Below are positions 54,035 to 63,304 of a stretch of 64,000 nt of DNA, in pieces; the stretch's first letter is position 1, and every line of letters starts with the position of its first letter. The position numbers were made by a program, and so were the translations under genes. The DNA lies in NCBI GenBank assembly GCA_013289665.1, contig JABCZN010000007.1, positions 1 through 64,000 of the forward strand, given 5' to 3'. The notes under the pieces are model-generated. The model did no database searches. It was not told where the DNA came from and worked only from the letters and a program-made list of their open reading frames with translations. Origin of the DNA: Acidobacteriota bacterium (GTDB lineage Bacteria; Acidobacteriota; Terriglobia; Acidiferrales; UBA7541).

Positions 54035-54937
54035 ATGTTTTCCCCAGGGAGTTCATATCGAGTCGTGGCGCTTAGCCTCGCGCCGCTGGTCTTCACTTTG
54101 CTTCCTCAGGGTTCAGTCGGACCTAGTGACCTCAAGCAAGAAGCTATTTTGATCGGCGCGGGGGATATCGCCGACTGCAGCGATCTTAGCGGCGCGGAGG
54201 CCACGGCCAGGTTGCTGGAGGCCAATCCCGGAACGGTGATGGCGTTGGGAGATCTGGCCTATCCAGACGGCACACCGGAAAATTTCAAGTGCTACAACAA
54301 GACGTGGGGGAGGGTGAAGGATCGCACGCGGCCCGCAGTGGGCAACCACGAATTTCATTCTTCCGGCGCGACATACTACTTCCAATATTTTGGCGCTGCC
54401 GCCGGGGACCCGAAGACCGGCTATTACAGCTATGATCTCAGTTCGTGGCACATTGTGGTTCTAAATTCCGAGTGCAACGAAGTCGGCGGCTGCGGCGCCG
54501 GGTCACCCGAAGAGAAATGGTTGCGGGCGGATCTGGGTGCGCATCCCGTGGGATGCACGCTGGCCTATTTTCACAAGCCGCGGTTCAGTTCCGGGATCGC
54601 TCATGGGAATGATCCGGAAGTCGGCGCATTCTGGCAGGCGCTGTACGACTTCAACGCGGAGCTTGTCCTGAACGGCCACGACCACGATTACGAGCGCTTT
54701 GCGCCACAGGATCCCAACGGCAAAGCGGACCCCAAGCGTGGGATTCGTGAGTTCGTGGTTGGCACCGGCGGAAAGAATCATCGAGAGTTTGGAATTCACA
54801 AAGCGAACAGCGAAGTCCGGAACAACGACGCTTTTGGCGTTTTGAAACTGACGCTGAAAGCGACGGGGTATGAGTGGAAGTTTATTCCCGAGGCGGGAAA
54901 GAGGTTTACGGATTCAGGCTCGGGAAGCTGCCACTAG
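54035..54937 (+). CDS. Secreted metallophosphoesterase (calcineurin-like)
   Basis: 300 residues. An N-terminal signal peptide (about 1-30) exports it. The binuclear metal site motifs are in order: GDIADC (about 43), GDLAYPDG (about 72), GNHE (about 103), FHKPRF (about 185) and NGHDHDYER (about 214). This set and the body resemble purple-acid-phosphatase-like members. It would hydrolyse phosphomonoesters or diesters outside the cytoplasm; the substrate is unknown. Several Cys residues could form disulfides. It stands alone, with non-coding spacers on both sides. Confidence 0.87.
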   Translation: MFSPGSSYRVVALSLAPLVFTLLPQGSVGPSDLKQEAILIGAGDIADCSDLSGAEATARLLEANPGTVMALGDLAYPDGTPENFKCYNKTWGRVKDRTRPAVGNHEFHSSGATYYFQYFGAAAGDPKTGYYSYDLSSWHIVVLNSECNEVGGCGAGSPEEKWLRADLGAHPVGCTLAYFHKPRFSSGIAHGNDPEVGAFWQALYDFNAELVLNGHDHDYERFAPQDPNGKADPKRGIREFVVGTGGKNHREFGIHKANSEVRNNDAFGVLKLTLKATGYEWKFIPEAGKRFTDSGSGSCH

Positions 54938-55214
54938 TTCTGGTTACTCGGACGGGAACCGCCGCGGATTTCGTTGGTTCGATTCGTAGGCTTCAAGGGG
55001 TAAAGCCCATTCGTTATGGGAAGTGAACGCCGGCCCTGAAGTCCCGGCCTCCTTAAGATAAGAAATCATGTGCACGCCAACAAGCGATTTGTTCCTGATG
55101 GGCGCGCACGGACAAAATTCGGACCCCGCGAGGCCATGGGACCTGAGGGCCTCAACTAAATCATGGGCGACGAGGGATTGGTGCGTTACAATTTAGATTC
55201 CACGGCGCACAACC

Positions 55215-55829
55215 ATGAACAGAATGGAACATTTCTTCTGCTCCACTTCGCTGTGGCAGCAGATGACGCACCGGTTTCTGCTCCCCTGGGTGTTGTCTGG
55301 AGCGCGGATGGGGGATCACGTTCTCGAAATCGGAGCGGGTTATGGCGCCGCAACAGGGCACCTGCTGAAACTTGCGCCTCGCGTCACCTCGCTGGAATTC
55401 GATCCGCGCTTGTTGCGAAAGCTGAAGGCGAATCACCAGTGCGCCGAACTGACAACGCTTTGCGGTGATGCGGCGACGCTTCCCTTCGCCGATCAATCCT
55501 TCTCCTCAGCGGTCGCTATCCTTGTGCTGCATCATTTGAAGAGCAGGGAACAGCAGGATCGCGCCCTCTCCGAAGTGCACCGGGTGCTGCGCCCGGGCGG
55601 CTCTTTCTTCGCGTTTGAGATCAATGACAGCTGGATTCACCGGGCGGCGCATTACAAGAGTACATTTACGCCGGTGGCGGCGGGTTCCGCGTTCGCGCGC
55701 CTGGCGAAGGTGGGGTTCTCGAAAATTTCCGTGGATTTCCTTAGAGGAGGGTATCGCGTCAGCGCGCGCAGGGCTGCGGAAGAAATGGCGAATGAACCAC
55801 CGGCTGTCGCCGCGTCAGCGACTGCCTAA
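55215..55829 (+). CDS. Class I SAM-dependent methyltransferase
   Basis: 204-residue cytoplasmic enzyme of the Methyltransf_11/25 type. Motif I HVLEIGAGYGAAT (about 35-47) binds S-adenosylmethionine, an acidic residue follows strand 2 (SLEFD), and LPFADQSFSSAVAILVLHH and HRVLRPGG give motifs II and III. The short length leaves no room for a large substrate domain, so a small-molecule acceptor is likely, but none can be named. The last 15 bases overlap the 3' end of the convergent protease gene on the other strand. Confidence 0.85.
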   Translation: MNRMEHFFCSTSLWQQMTHRFLLPWVLSGARMGDHVLEIGAGYGAATGHLLKLAPRVTSLEFDPRLLRKLKANHQCAELTTLCGDAATLPFADQSFSSAVAILVLHHLKSREQQDRALSEVHRVLRPGGSFFAFEINDSWIHRAAHYKSTFTPVAAGSAFARLAKVGFSKISVDFLRGGYRVSARRAAEEMANEPPAVAASATA

Positions 55830-57002
55830 AGTTGTGCCGAGCTCACTGCGCGTCTGGATGACGCGCAAAATCGAATCCCGGGTGACGATGCCGACAATGT
55901 GCGCGGAGCCGTCCTCGCCATGGCTGACGACGGGCATCTGGTTCACATCCGCGGCCAGCAACCTTTCCAGCAAGCGCTGCAATGGCTCTTCCGGCGAAGC
56001 CCAGATGATTTTGTCACGAGGCACCATCACGGCTTGAACCGAGTTCATGTTCCATTCGTCGCGCGACACTTTGTTCAGCCCCGCGACATTCATCAAGCCG
56101 ACAAGACGGTCGTCCATGGTGACAATATGCATCCGGCGCCCGGTACGCAAAACTTCGTTGCTGTATTCCTCGAGGCTCATATTTGCGGGGATGGTGGGCA
56201 CTTCCTGGCTCATGACGTCTGTGGCAGACAAACCGGCAAGAGCGCCGCGGATGGTGACCTGCGCCACACTGGCTTGAGCCGCATTCAGCAGATACCAGCC
56301 GATCAAAGCAAACCATGCGCCATCCCAACGGCCAAGCCCTAAAACACCCAGGGAGGCTGCCAAGCGTTCGGATGCGAACGAGCCGATGCCGACGACGATC
56401 ATCGCCGAGGCAATCATTTTTCCGCTTGCGCCCGCCACCTGTGTGGCGCGCGTGAAATCCTTGGTGGTTCCCCAGACGATGGCGCGGAAGATGCGGCCGC
56501 CGTCCAGCGGAAAGCCGGGAAGAAGATTAAAACCTGCCAACCATAAATTCGATCGTCCAAGAAAAGACCCGAGAGCGTCGATCATTTGATTGCCTGGAAA
56601 TATGAGTGTCAGCGAGTAGAAAAACAAGGCGAGAAGTCCGCTGGAGAGCGGCCCGGCCACCGCGATGTTGAACTCCTGAATCGCTTTCGAAGGCTCGCGG
56701 CTGATGCGCGCCAATCCGCCAAAGATGAACAGGGTGATGGAGAGGACTTTGATTTTATAGCCCTGGGCCACCACGCTGTGGGCCAGTTCATGGAACACCA
56801 CTGAGGCGAACAAGAGCAGGGTGGTGAGGAGGCCCACGGTCCAGGTCTGCGTGCCCGTCCAGGTGGGGTGCTGGGTGGCGAAATTGCCGGAGATGGTGAA
56901 GGTGATCAATCCGAATACAAGAATCCAACTGAAATCAATGTAAATGGGTATGCCGAGTATGCGGGCGACGCGAATCCCTTGTGCTTGAGACATCTGTTCC
57001 AT
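55815..57002 (-). CDS. Site-2 protease family (M50) membrane metalloprotease with CBS pair
   Basis: 395 residues. The zinc motif is HELAH (H71, E72, H75) inside a membrane helix, and the third ligand Asp is in GFPLDGGRIFRA. About six hydrophobic helices fill residues 15-250. The C-terminal 140 residues form two CBS domains (DVMSQEVPTIPANMSLEE, and VMVPRDKIIWASPEEPLQ further on), which in this family usually bind adenosine nucleotides and adjust activity. Relatives cleave membrane-embedded regulators such as anti-sigma factors; the target here is unknown. No clear ribosome site is seen; an internal Met at residue 4 could also start it. Confidence 0.9.
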   Translation of the reverse strand: MEQMSQAQGIRVARILGIPIYIDFSWILVFGLITFTISGNFATQHPTWTGTQTWTVGLLTTLLLFASVVFHELAHSVVAQGYKIKVLSITLFIFGGLARISREPSKAIQEFNIAVAGPLSSGLLALFFYSLTLIFPGNQMIDALGSFLGRSNLWLAGFNLLPGFPLDGGRIFRAIVWGTTKDFTRATQVAGASGKMIASAMIVVGIGSFASERLAASLGVLGLGRWDGAWFALIGWYLLNAAQASVAQVTIRGALAGLSATDVMSQEVPTIPANMSLEEYSNEVLRTGRRMHIVTMDDRLVGLMNVAGLNKVSRDEWNMNSVQAVMVPRDKIIWASPEEPLQRLLERLLAADVNQMPVVSHGEDGSAHIVGIVTRDSILRVIQTRSELGTTLGSR

Positions 57003-57222
57003 CGTACCGCAAATTTAATCCATTCGTGGTGCTTCGCAATCCCCCGCACAAGTGGGATTTCCAATTCGCAAACGCCATCGGGGGTACAGGTTGGAATTCC
57101 AGCCGTGCAGATGCTTCGCTGCGCAATGTTCTGGACAATGCTGAGCGGGTTGGGCATCCTTTGGCTATCGTTGGCCCATCCCCGTTCGAGGGCGCGACAG
57201 CCTGCTTGAGAAGGCGAAAACC

Positions 57223-57447
57223 ATGAAAACAATCTCTTGGGTGGGAATACTTCTGATTGCTCTTGGAGGCCTGGCGTTGGCTTACCAAGGGTTTGATTAC
57301 ACCCGTCAGGAAAAAGTTCTGGACGTGGGCCCGATTCACGCGACGGCGGAAGAGCAGAAGCACGTCGCGATCCCTCCCGTGCTCGGCGGGTTGGTGCTGG
57401 TTGGGGGAATCGTGCTGGTGATTGTGGGAGCGCGGAAGAAATCCTGA
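57223..57447 (+). CDS. Small membrane protein, DUF3185-like
   Basis: 74 residues with two membrane helices (about 5-22 and 50-68) around a short polar loop containing YTRQEKVLDVGPI, a pattern known from DUF3185 proteins. The C-terminus is basic. Function is unknown for the family. GAAGGCG precedes the ATG. Divergent from the site-2 protease gene. Confidence 0.75.
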   Translation: MKTISWVGILLIALGGLALAYQGFDYTRQEKVLDVGPIHATAEEQKHVAIPPVLGGLVLVGGIVLVIVGARKKS

Positions 57448-57497
57448 ACCTGACTTCGGGCGTTGCCATGTCTTCCGAGAAAGGCAGTTCAGCGATA

Positions 57498-57962
57498 TCA
57501 TCGCCGAAATAAATTTGGGATATACCAGCGCGCGTAGGTCGCCACTCCCAACAGAATGACAACCCACCATGCCGCCAGGACGGTCCGCATCCACAATCTG
57601 TAACGAACTAGCCGGACCTTTTCCGGCATGAGTGTCGTTCCCGCTGCGAGCAGGATATACAAGGCTGCGCATTCAACGACAGTCCCCAGGGCTGCGTGTG
57701 CGGCGGCCAAAGCATAAAAGGACTTGCCGAGCTTCAGGGGAATCCTTGGGCTTACGTGGCTGCGAAACGAAGGCAGCATGAACAGGACGATGCTGGCTGC
57801 ATTCATCAGCACGATCACCGACTGGCACCACGCGTGCGCGCGAAATTTTCTGATGCCGGCGAGGAATGCGCCAAAGAGCAGCCCCAGACCCATCGTGAGC
57901 TCGAGGAGCAGAATCAGATCTGCGTAGCGGGGTGCTGCCGTTCCAAGAAAGCCTTCGTGCAC
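57498..57962 (-). CDS. Four-helix membrane protein (possibly DUF420-like)
   Basis: About 154 residues from a GTG at 57962 with GAGGA seven bases upstream; a TTG at 57986 would add eight residues. Four hydrophobic helices (about 15-35, 50-65, 85-105 and 125-145) with the Arg-Lys-Phe-Arg-Ala-His loop after helix 1 resemble DUF420/CtaM-like proteins, some of which assist cytochrome oxidase assembly. The match is by general appearance only. It lies 115 bases downstream of the DUF2231 gene on the same strand, next to a cupredoxin gene. Confidence 0.6.
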   Translation of the reverse strand: MHEGFLGTAAPRYADLILLLELTMGLGLLFGAFLAGIRKFRAHAWCQSVIVLMNAASIVLFMLPSFRSHVSPRIPLKLGKSFYALAAAHAALGTVVECAALYILLAAGTTLMPEKVRLVRYRLWMRTVLAAWWVVILLGVATYARWYIPNLFRR

Positions 57963-58076
57963 TGTACTGTCCTCGTCTTCCCGCAATTGTGGCGATGGGA
58001 TTTTCGCCGTTGAATTTTTGCGGGAACCAAACGACGAAGCGGTCCACTGTCCAGCACTTCGGGAATTGGGCGCGTT

Positions 58077-58529
58077 CTATCCCGGTCCATTAACGCCGCT
58101 GAGGAAACCGCCCAGGTGGCCGGCCAGCGCGATGATGGCGACGGCGGCAAGTTCGATCCACAAGCGATAGGTGGGCGGCATTTGCGGACGCCTGCGGGCG
58201 CGGAAATGGATGGCCCAAATCAGCCAGATGAGCAAGCTGGACGTCCAGGCGAGGACTATGTGCTCCAGGAGGATGCCCTTCACTTTCTGCCCTTCAAGCG
58301 CGAACCTCCAGGCCAGGAAGCCCGTTGCCAGGGTTGGGAGGGTCGAAATGGCCGCGGCCAGGAAGTTGAAGTAAGCCGCTTCCGCCAGGCCGTGGCGTTT
58401 CGTCCATTGGCTGATGAAATCGAACGCCGCGGCGGTAATCAGGAGGGCGATCGGGAAGTGAATCAGCACCACATGTTGCGCGTGCTTTGCGAGCAATGTG
58501 TTGTTGATGTCGAAGGGATTCAGGCTCAT
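58077..58529 (-). CDS. DUF2231-like membrane protein
   Basis: 150 residues with four membrane helices. The opening HAQHVVLIHFPIALLI matches the DUF2231 hallmark of a His-x-Phe-Pro-Ile-Ala helix start, with further His residues in or near helices (EHIVLAW, AIHFRAR, GHLGG). Such proteins may bind heme or take part in redox membranes, but the family is uncharacterised. It starts 7 bases after the cupredoxin stop, so the two are one transcript. Confidence 0.75.
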   Translation of the reverse strand: MSLNPFDINNTLLAKHAQHVVLIHFPIALLITAAAFDFISQWTKRHGLAEAAYFNFLAAAISTLPTLATGFLAWRFALEGQKVKGILLEHIVLAWTSSLLIWLIWAIHFRARRRPQMPPTYRLWIELAAVAIIALAGHLGGFLSGVNGPG

Positions 58530-58536
58530 CGAGCGC

Positions 58537-58890
58537 TCACCTGACCACGACGGTCGCGGTCATTTTCGGGTGGATGGAGCAAAAGTAGGGATAAGTTCCG
58601 GCCCTGGTGAAGGTGAAAGAAAACTTTTCGTCGGTATCGAGAACCTTGGACTTGAAGACGCTGTCGGTGCTGACGACGGTGTGCGGAATGTCGTCGCGAT
58701 TGATCCAGGTGACCGTGGTACCGGGGGCTATGGTGAGCGTCGCGGGGCCAAAGCTGAAATTGTCGATTTTTACTTCTGTGGTGGCGGCTTGTGGCGGATT
58801 GGCCGCGACTCCCCTGGCGGTTGCCAGCACCACGGTCATCATCAATGCAGCGGCCGTATATCCTAATATCCAAATCGTTCTGCTGCTCAT
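58537..58890 (-). CDS. Cupredoxin (plastocyanin/amicyanin-like), exported
   Basis: Small periplasmic blue-copper electron carrier, 117 residues from the ATG at 58890, which has AAAGGG nine bases upstream; another ATG at 58914 would add eight residues. A signal peptide (about 1-30) precedes a beta-sandwich. The type 1 copper ligands are visible: His in IPHTVV, then Cys, His and Met in FCSIHPKM. WINRDDIPH is typical of the amicyanin/plastocyanin-like group. Co-transcribed with the DUF2231 gene. Confidence 0.88.
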   Translation of the reverse strand: MSSRTIWILGYTAAALMMTVVLATARGVAANPPQAATTEVKIDNFSFGPATLTIAPGTTVTWINRDDIPHTVVSTDSVFKSKVLDTDEKFSFTFTRAGTYPYFCSIHPKMTATVVVR

Positions 58891-59278
58891 TCGTTGTGTC
58901 CCTTTCAGATTCATTCCAGAAAGATCTCGTGTCTCGGCGGACTTTCAGATTAGGCGCAGGTGGATTGGGCGCTTGAAGCGACCTCTAAGCCCTGCAATAG
59001 GTAGACAGTTTTGGAGAGAGGAATATTCCCGCGGAACCGGATCAGTCGCAGAGCGTAATGCTGGTCGCCTGTAAACGCGATCCAAACCCGCGTGGGTTTT
59101 CCGGGGCCGTGTGCCGAGCGATGCGGCCCGGGGAACACGGCCGTGTCTGGCCAGCCACGAGACTCCCGCCGTGTCATCTAAATAAGTCCTTCATTATCAA
59201 TTCCATAGGTGTGGTGGCCCACCTGCCATTGTCCATTGCGAAGAGTTGCATAGCCCAGCGCAGCTTGGGAGCACACAT
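58891..59278. other. Intergenic region, no gene seen
   Basis: 388 bases between divergent transcripts. An inverted repeat GGCCGTGT (59105-59112) and ACACGGCC (59135-59142) is the only clear structure. No credible coding frame. Confidence 0.45.
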
Positions 59279-59476
59279 ATGGAAACAATGCTTGGATTTG
59301 CTGGAGTGGTCGTTATCACGATGCTGGCGCTGTTTGTGGCCCTGGCCCTGCAGACCGCGTTTCTTCACCTTACGATCCGGCTGATGCAGCCGGCTACGGC
59401 GGACCGCCGCCCGATGCGCGTGGCCGTTGCGCACGGCACGCGGTTGGTTGCGCGCGCGTTTCAGGGGCAGAGGTAG
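59279..59476 (+). CDS. Small single-helix membrane protein
   Basis: 65 residues starting METMLGFAG; a hydrophobic helix (about 5-30) is followed by a basic tail rich in Arg. GGGAG lies 11 to 15 bases upstream of the ATG, a weak ribosome site. I do not recognise the family. It precedes the SPFH pseudogene in the same direction by 77 bases, and could have worked with it in the membrane. Confidence 0.5.
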   Translation: METMLGFAGVVVITMLALFVALALQTAFLHLTIRLMQPATADRRPMRVAVAHGTRLVARAFQGQR

Positions 59477-59553
59477 TTTCAAGGAGAGTTTCCGGCACAA
59501 CACCTGAACGATGACGCAGGGGGTTACCGGAAGAAGGGAAAGGGGAAAAGGTC

Positions 59554-60106
59554 ATGCTGGCGCTGAAATATCTTTTGATGATCGTCGGAGTCGGTCTGTT
59601 CGGCAGTTCGGGGATTCTGGTCGCGTACGACATTTACATCGCCGCAAGGCTCAGGTGGTTGCTTGAGCAAACCAGCGGGGAACCGGGGGCGGAGGCGGTG
59701 CAGCCGAAGGCGACGCGCCCTTTCGGTCCGGTGCGGTGGAGACTGGCGCTGCAATTGGCGACGGCGGATATCGTGCCGGTGCTCGATGGTACCGCGGGTA
59801 TTCGCGTCGGACGCCGAGACCAACAGGATTCGCATTACCGTCGTGGCTGATTCCGAGCGAATGAAATTTGAAGCAGCGGTGCGGAAGCAGAATCCGATGC
59901 TCATCCAGAAAATTATTGCCGAGCGATTGTCGGACAAGGCGCAAATCATGATGGTGTCAATTGACGGCAAGAACTTCTTCACTTCGGACGTGATGCGCTC
60001 AGCGTTCCGGGGCGGCGTAGGTGCGGGTTGCCGTGGAGATGATTCGGGAGACCCGCGCCGGTGGCAACCGCCCGCTACGCAGCGCAAGGAGAAGAAGCGC
60101 CCGTAG
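59554..60106 (+). pseudogene. SPFH/prohibitin-like gene with internal deletion and frameshift
   Basis: The first frame (59554 to about 59800) encodes an N-terminal membrane helix and a cytoplasmic linker ending in DGTAGIRV, the usual entry into an SPFH (band 7) domain. The SPFH domain itself is missing. The sequence jumps to a second frame encoding SDAETNRIRITVV, then ERMKFEAAVRKQNP and IIAERLSDKAQIMM, and ends at 60106. The second part looks like the C-terminal tail of the same type of protein. An out-of-frame deletion joining the two ends near 59800 explains both observations. The product cannot be functional as an SPFH scaffold. The assignment rests on memory of the family. Confidence 0.6.
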
Positions 60107-60119
60107 TTGAGAATTTCGG

Positions 60120-60146
60120 AGAGGTGGTACGAGCAAGGCCACCTCT
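60120..60146 (+). other. Hairpin after the SPFH pseudogene
   Basis: A perfect 8-bp stem (AGAGGTGG at 60120-60127 with CCACCTCT at 60139-60146) begins 14 bases after the pseudogene stop. No T-run follows, so it may be a 3'-end stabiliser rather than a terminator. Confidence 0.4.
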
Positions 60147-60397
60147 CAGGAACGCCGGCCAATACCCCTGCGGGTGGCCCGGAACGCGTCGCTGGGGGAG
60201 CAGCCATGAGCAAAAAGACAAGCACCGCCGCGCTTGATTCCTTTCGCAAAGGGCAGCTCCGAAACCAGCGCCGCGCTCCGCGCCACCCGGCCGGTGGAAG
60301 AACAGAGAGACGTAGCGAGACAAGGAAGCAGGAAAGCAACGAACGAGCAAGGGAGTTTGGGCAGCAGGCACAGATTGCGGTTCGACGGGAGGACGTC

Positions 60398-60892
60398 ATG
60401 AATGGGAATGGTGCTAACGGAGTGGTGAGCAAGCTCCGGGTGATTCTGCCGGTGATTTTGCGGATTACCTTCTGCCTGGCGATGTGGACGATGGGCGCGA
60501 TGACGATGACGATCGCCCAAGCGCAGACCCGGGAGCATCGGGTGGTGCAGCAGATTCCCGTGGATCGCGCGCGCGTTGAAAATCTGCAGCGGTGGGTGGA
60601 CGCGGGTCATGATACCTGGTGCCGCAATCCGCAGTTTGTTGCGGCAATGACGATACTTCAGATCGCGCCGGAATTCTCGAATTATGATTCTGAATTGGCC
60701 TCGCTTACCTCCGGCAACAAGAAAGTCTCTTCGAACCAGGCGATTTACACGTTCCACCCCATCGACGGACAAACTTCTTATCGCATAACACTAAGGCGCT
60801 TCCGTTGGCAGGGCAAAGCAGCCGCTTCGCGCGACGAGCGGATTTGGGTTCCCGTGCGCAGCGAAAAGATTACTCACGACTTGATCGACTAA
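60398..60892 (+). CDS. Exported protein of unknown function
   Basis: 164 residues from the ATG at 60398, with GGGAGGA six bases upstream. A hydrophobic segment (about 12-40) ending in IAQAQT is a signal peptide or anchor. The mature part (about 120 residues) has RVENLQRWVDAGHDTWCRNPQFVAA near its front and a beta-rich, basic end. I do not recognise a family. An in-frame ATG at 60206, also with a ribosome-like site, would add 64 very basic residues with atypical codons, so it is less likely. Alone between the pseudogene and the next exported protein. Confidence 0.6.
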   Translation: MNGNGANGVVSKLRVILPVILRITFCLAMWTMGAMTMTIAQAQTREHRVVQQIPVDRARVENLQRWVDAGHDTWCRNPQFVAAMTILQIAPEFSNYDSELASLTSGNKKVSSNQAIYTFHPIDGQTSYRITLRRFRWQGKAAASRDERIWVPVRSEKITHDLID

Positions 60893-61087
60893 GGAAGGCG
60901 CACATCGCTTCCACAAAACAGACAAAACCTACACCGATCTACTGACCCGCCGGGCGGCCCTGACCACGCCGCCCGGCGCCCTGTTACGTAAGCAAGGATT
61001 CCGCAAGCGAGGGCCGGTCATGCAGGCAATTTCGGGAAGGGTGGTAGCATCTATCTGAAGGAACTCGAGAGGGGAGGATTGCGGCGA

Positions 61088-62206
61088 ATGGCGGCGGCGG
61101 TTGTTGTGTGGGCGATGGCGATTGGGGCGGGCATTGTGCAGGCTCAGGCTCCTTCCTGCGCGGATTTGCGTGCGCAGAAGGAAAAAGTTTACGGATTTCA
61201 CCTGACGCAGTTGAATGAAACGCAGATTGATGCGAAGAGCAAGGAGATCGACGCCTACTGGAAGCAACTTCAAGCGGCGGGGCCCGAGGGCGTCAGCTGC
61301 TTGAAGGAGATGCTTGCGGCGGAGAAGACCGACCACATCTTTCAGTTCGATGCCGCGTCGTTTCTTTTTCAGCTGGACAAATCGCCGGAGTCGCTGAATG
61401 TGGTCAAGGACGCGATCGTGCAGACCGACTTTCAGGAGACCGATCCGGCGAATTATCTCTCGCTTGCGCTGGAACTCGGGCAGCGGGGCGTGAACATCCA
61501 GCCCCTTGCGGCCAGGCTGCTGCTCTTTCCGAACGCGACCATCCACATTTCCGAGCACTCTCTGGATCTCGATTCGGATACCGCGGCGCTGTTTTTGTAC
61601 GGAAGCATGGATTCCACGAAAGCCAGCAAGGCGCTGATTGCGCAGCTCCAGGCGTCGGAACCTTTCGTCCGAGCAGCTGCGGCGCATCTGCTTGCGGAGG
61701 AAATGACCGAGGAAGCGTTTCGCACCCTCAGCTCGTGGGTCGGCCTCGCCGATATCAAAGAGGACTATCGGCGCAACGACATTCAAGCGGTGATGAAATA
61801 TCAGGCACCGGACCCGGCGGAGTTCGCGAATCCGAAATGGACGCGTGAGCAGGTGTTGCAAATTATCGCCGCGCTGCCGCATACGAGGAAGGAATTCGAC
61901 GACGTGATGAGCACGCGGGGCGCGGAGTTTGACAAGCAGATGCGCGAGAAAAAGCCGACCCAGGAAGAACTTGCCAAAGCCGTTGCCGAGAGTGAGCCAA
62001 TTTACGGAATCTCTGACCGGATAGCGTTTCAGAACAGCGCGGTTGCGACGCTGAAGGCCGAGGACTTCGACACTCTGCGGGAGGCGCGGCGGAGGGCCCT
62101 GTACAACATTTCCGACGAGAGCCTTTCGGAATACCTGGCGTACACGCAGGTGATGATCCGGCTGCTGAACCGGTTGGATCTTTTTAAGGATTATCGCGCT
62201 CACTGA
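61088..62206 (+). CDS. Exported helical protein of unknown function
   Basis: 372 residues from the ATG at 61088, with GGAGG ten bases upstream; an in-frame TTG at 61079 is possible. A signal peptide ends in VQAQA (about 20). The mature protein is almost entirely helical, with paired-helix stretches such as ASKALIAQLQASEPFVRAAA that resemble HEAT-like repeats in the middle. Two Cys early in the mature chain may pair. No catalytic motif is seen. It is followed by another exported protein gene in the same direction (36 bases). Confidence 0.65.
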   Translation: MAAAVVVWAMAIGAGIVQAQAPSCADLRAQKEKVYGFHLTQLNETQIDAKSKEIDAYWKQLQAAGPEGVSCLKEMLAAEKTDHIFQFDAASFLFQLDKSPESLNVVKDAIVQTDFQETDPANYLSLALELGQRGVNIQPLAARLLLFPNATIHISEHSLDLDSDTAALFLYGSMDSTKASKALIAQLQASEPFVRAAAAHLLAEEMTEEAFRTLSSWVGLADIKEDYRRNDIQAVMKYQAPDPAEFANPKWTREQVLQIIAALPHTRKEFDDVMSTRGAEFDKQMREKKPTQEELAKAVAESEPIYGISDRIAFQNSAVATLKAEDFDTLREARRRALYNISDESLSEYLAYTQVMIRLLNRLDLFKDYRAH

Positions 62207-62242
62207 GGCGGAACAGGCAGAGCGTGGCGCGGCGGAGCGAGC

Positions 62243-63304
62243 GTGCAATCTTTCGGGAAAACTTGCAGCAAAATATTTGCGGCGCACATTGTTTTTCCAC
62301 GGGTTCTATTTCCGATTGCCGTGTTGGCGGCAGGCTGCTGCCTCGCCATGCCTGTCGTAGCCGACAACAACGTCGCGTTGCGGGAAACTGCGCAGAGGCT
62401 GGCGGAACGCGTCGCCGGGATTCCCGGGATGCGCGGCGCTTTGCGTCTCGAATGGCATCCGGATGCAAAGTGGTCCGAGGGAGAAAGTAACCGCTGGCAA
62501 GAGATACTTCGGGGTGAATTCGAAAAACGCTCCTTGAGCCTGACGGAAGATGCGGGAGCGCCGGCGCTCGACGTGTTTGCGGCAGAAACTCCAACGCAGG
62601 TCGTGCTGACCGCGAAGGCACGCGTATCGGAGCGTGACGAAATCCGAATCGTCGCCGCCGCCCGTGCGTTGCTCCCGCCCGCCTCGTTGCCGGCGGCGCC
62701 GATCCGCTTGGAGCGCCAGCTGATCTATGAAAGCCCCGATCGCATTCTCGATGTTTCTTCACTAGGTAATGGCACTGAGGCAGGACTGGCACTCGTGCTT
62801 TACAGAAATTTCGAAATCCTGGCCCTGCGAGTGGATTTGCGAGGCGTAGTCAAGCAGAGCGTTTCGCTGAATCCGGCGAACTTGAAACCGTCTCGCGACC
62901 CGAGGGCGGAAATGAGTGTGCGTGGAAGCGCCCTTTCCGTGGAACTGTTGGGCAAGTCCTGTGAATTTTCCTGGGAGTTGCCCGCCGAGGTGAGGTGCCG
63001 TGTCGAGAAGCCAGCTGCCGGGGAGAAGTCCGCCTGGCGTGAGGAGACTCTGCTGACTTCACCGTGCGATGGAAGCAACTGGAAATTGTTCAGCTCCGGA
63101 GGCGAAGCGAACGCAAGGGGTGTGTTGCAAGTCGTTCCGGACGGAGCGCTCCGGGAAAGCAGCGCGGCGGTGCTCAGTGAGTTTCCGGGCCCGATCCTCG
63201 GCACCAACGGGGAGCAAAGTGCCAGCAGCGCGCTGGTGATCGCCCAGAATTTGAGAACTGGAAATTATGAGATTTACAAAATTACGCTGGCTTGCGGCAA
63301 TTAG
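62243..63304 (+). CDS. Exported protein of unknown function, upstream of a solute-binding protein
   Basis: 353 residues starting with GTG. A hydrophobic N-terminal segment (about 12-40) ending in VVADNN is a signal peptide. The mature part begins with a helical stretch (LRETAQRLAERVAGIPGMRG) and then beta-rich sequence with four or so Cys. I do not recognise a family. Its last 38 bases overlap the start of the solute-binding protein gene in another frame, so the two are probably translated together and act in one pathway. Confidence 0.65.
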   Translation: MQSFGKTCSKIFAAHIVFPRVLFPIAVLAAGCCLAMPVVADNNVALRETAQRLAERVAGIPGMRGALRLEWHPDAKWSEGESNRWQEILRGEFEKRSLSLTEDAGAPALDVFAAETPTQVVLTAKARVSERDEIRIVAAARALLPPASLPAAPIRLERQLIYESPDRILDVSSLGNGTEAGLALVLYRNFEILALRVDLRGVVKQSVSLNPANLKPSRDPRAEMSVRGSALSVELLGKSCEFSWELPAEVRCRVEKPAAGEKSAWREETLLTSPCDGSNWKLFSSGGEANARGVLQVVPDGALRESSAAVLSEFPGPILGTNGEQSASSALVIAQNLRTGNYEIYKITLACGN

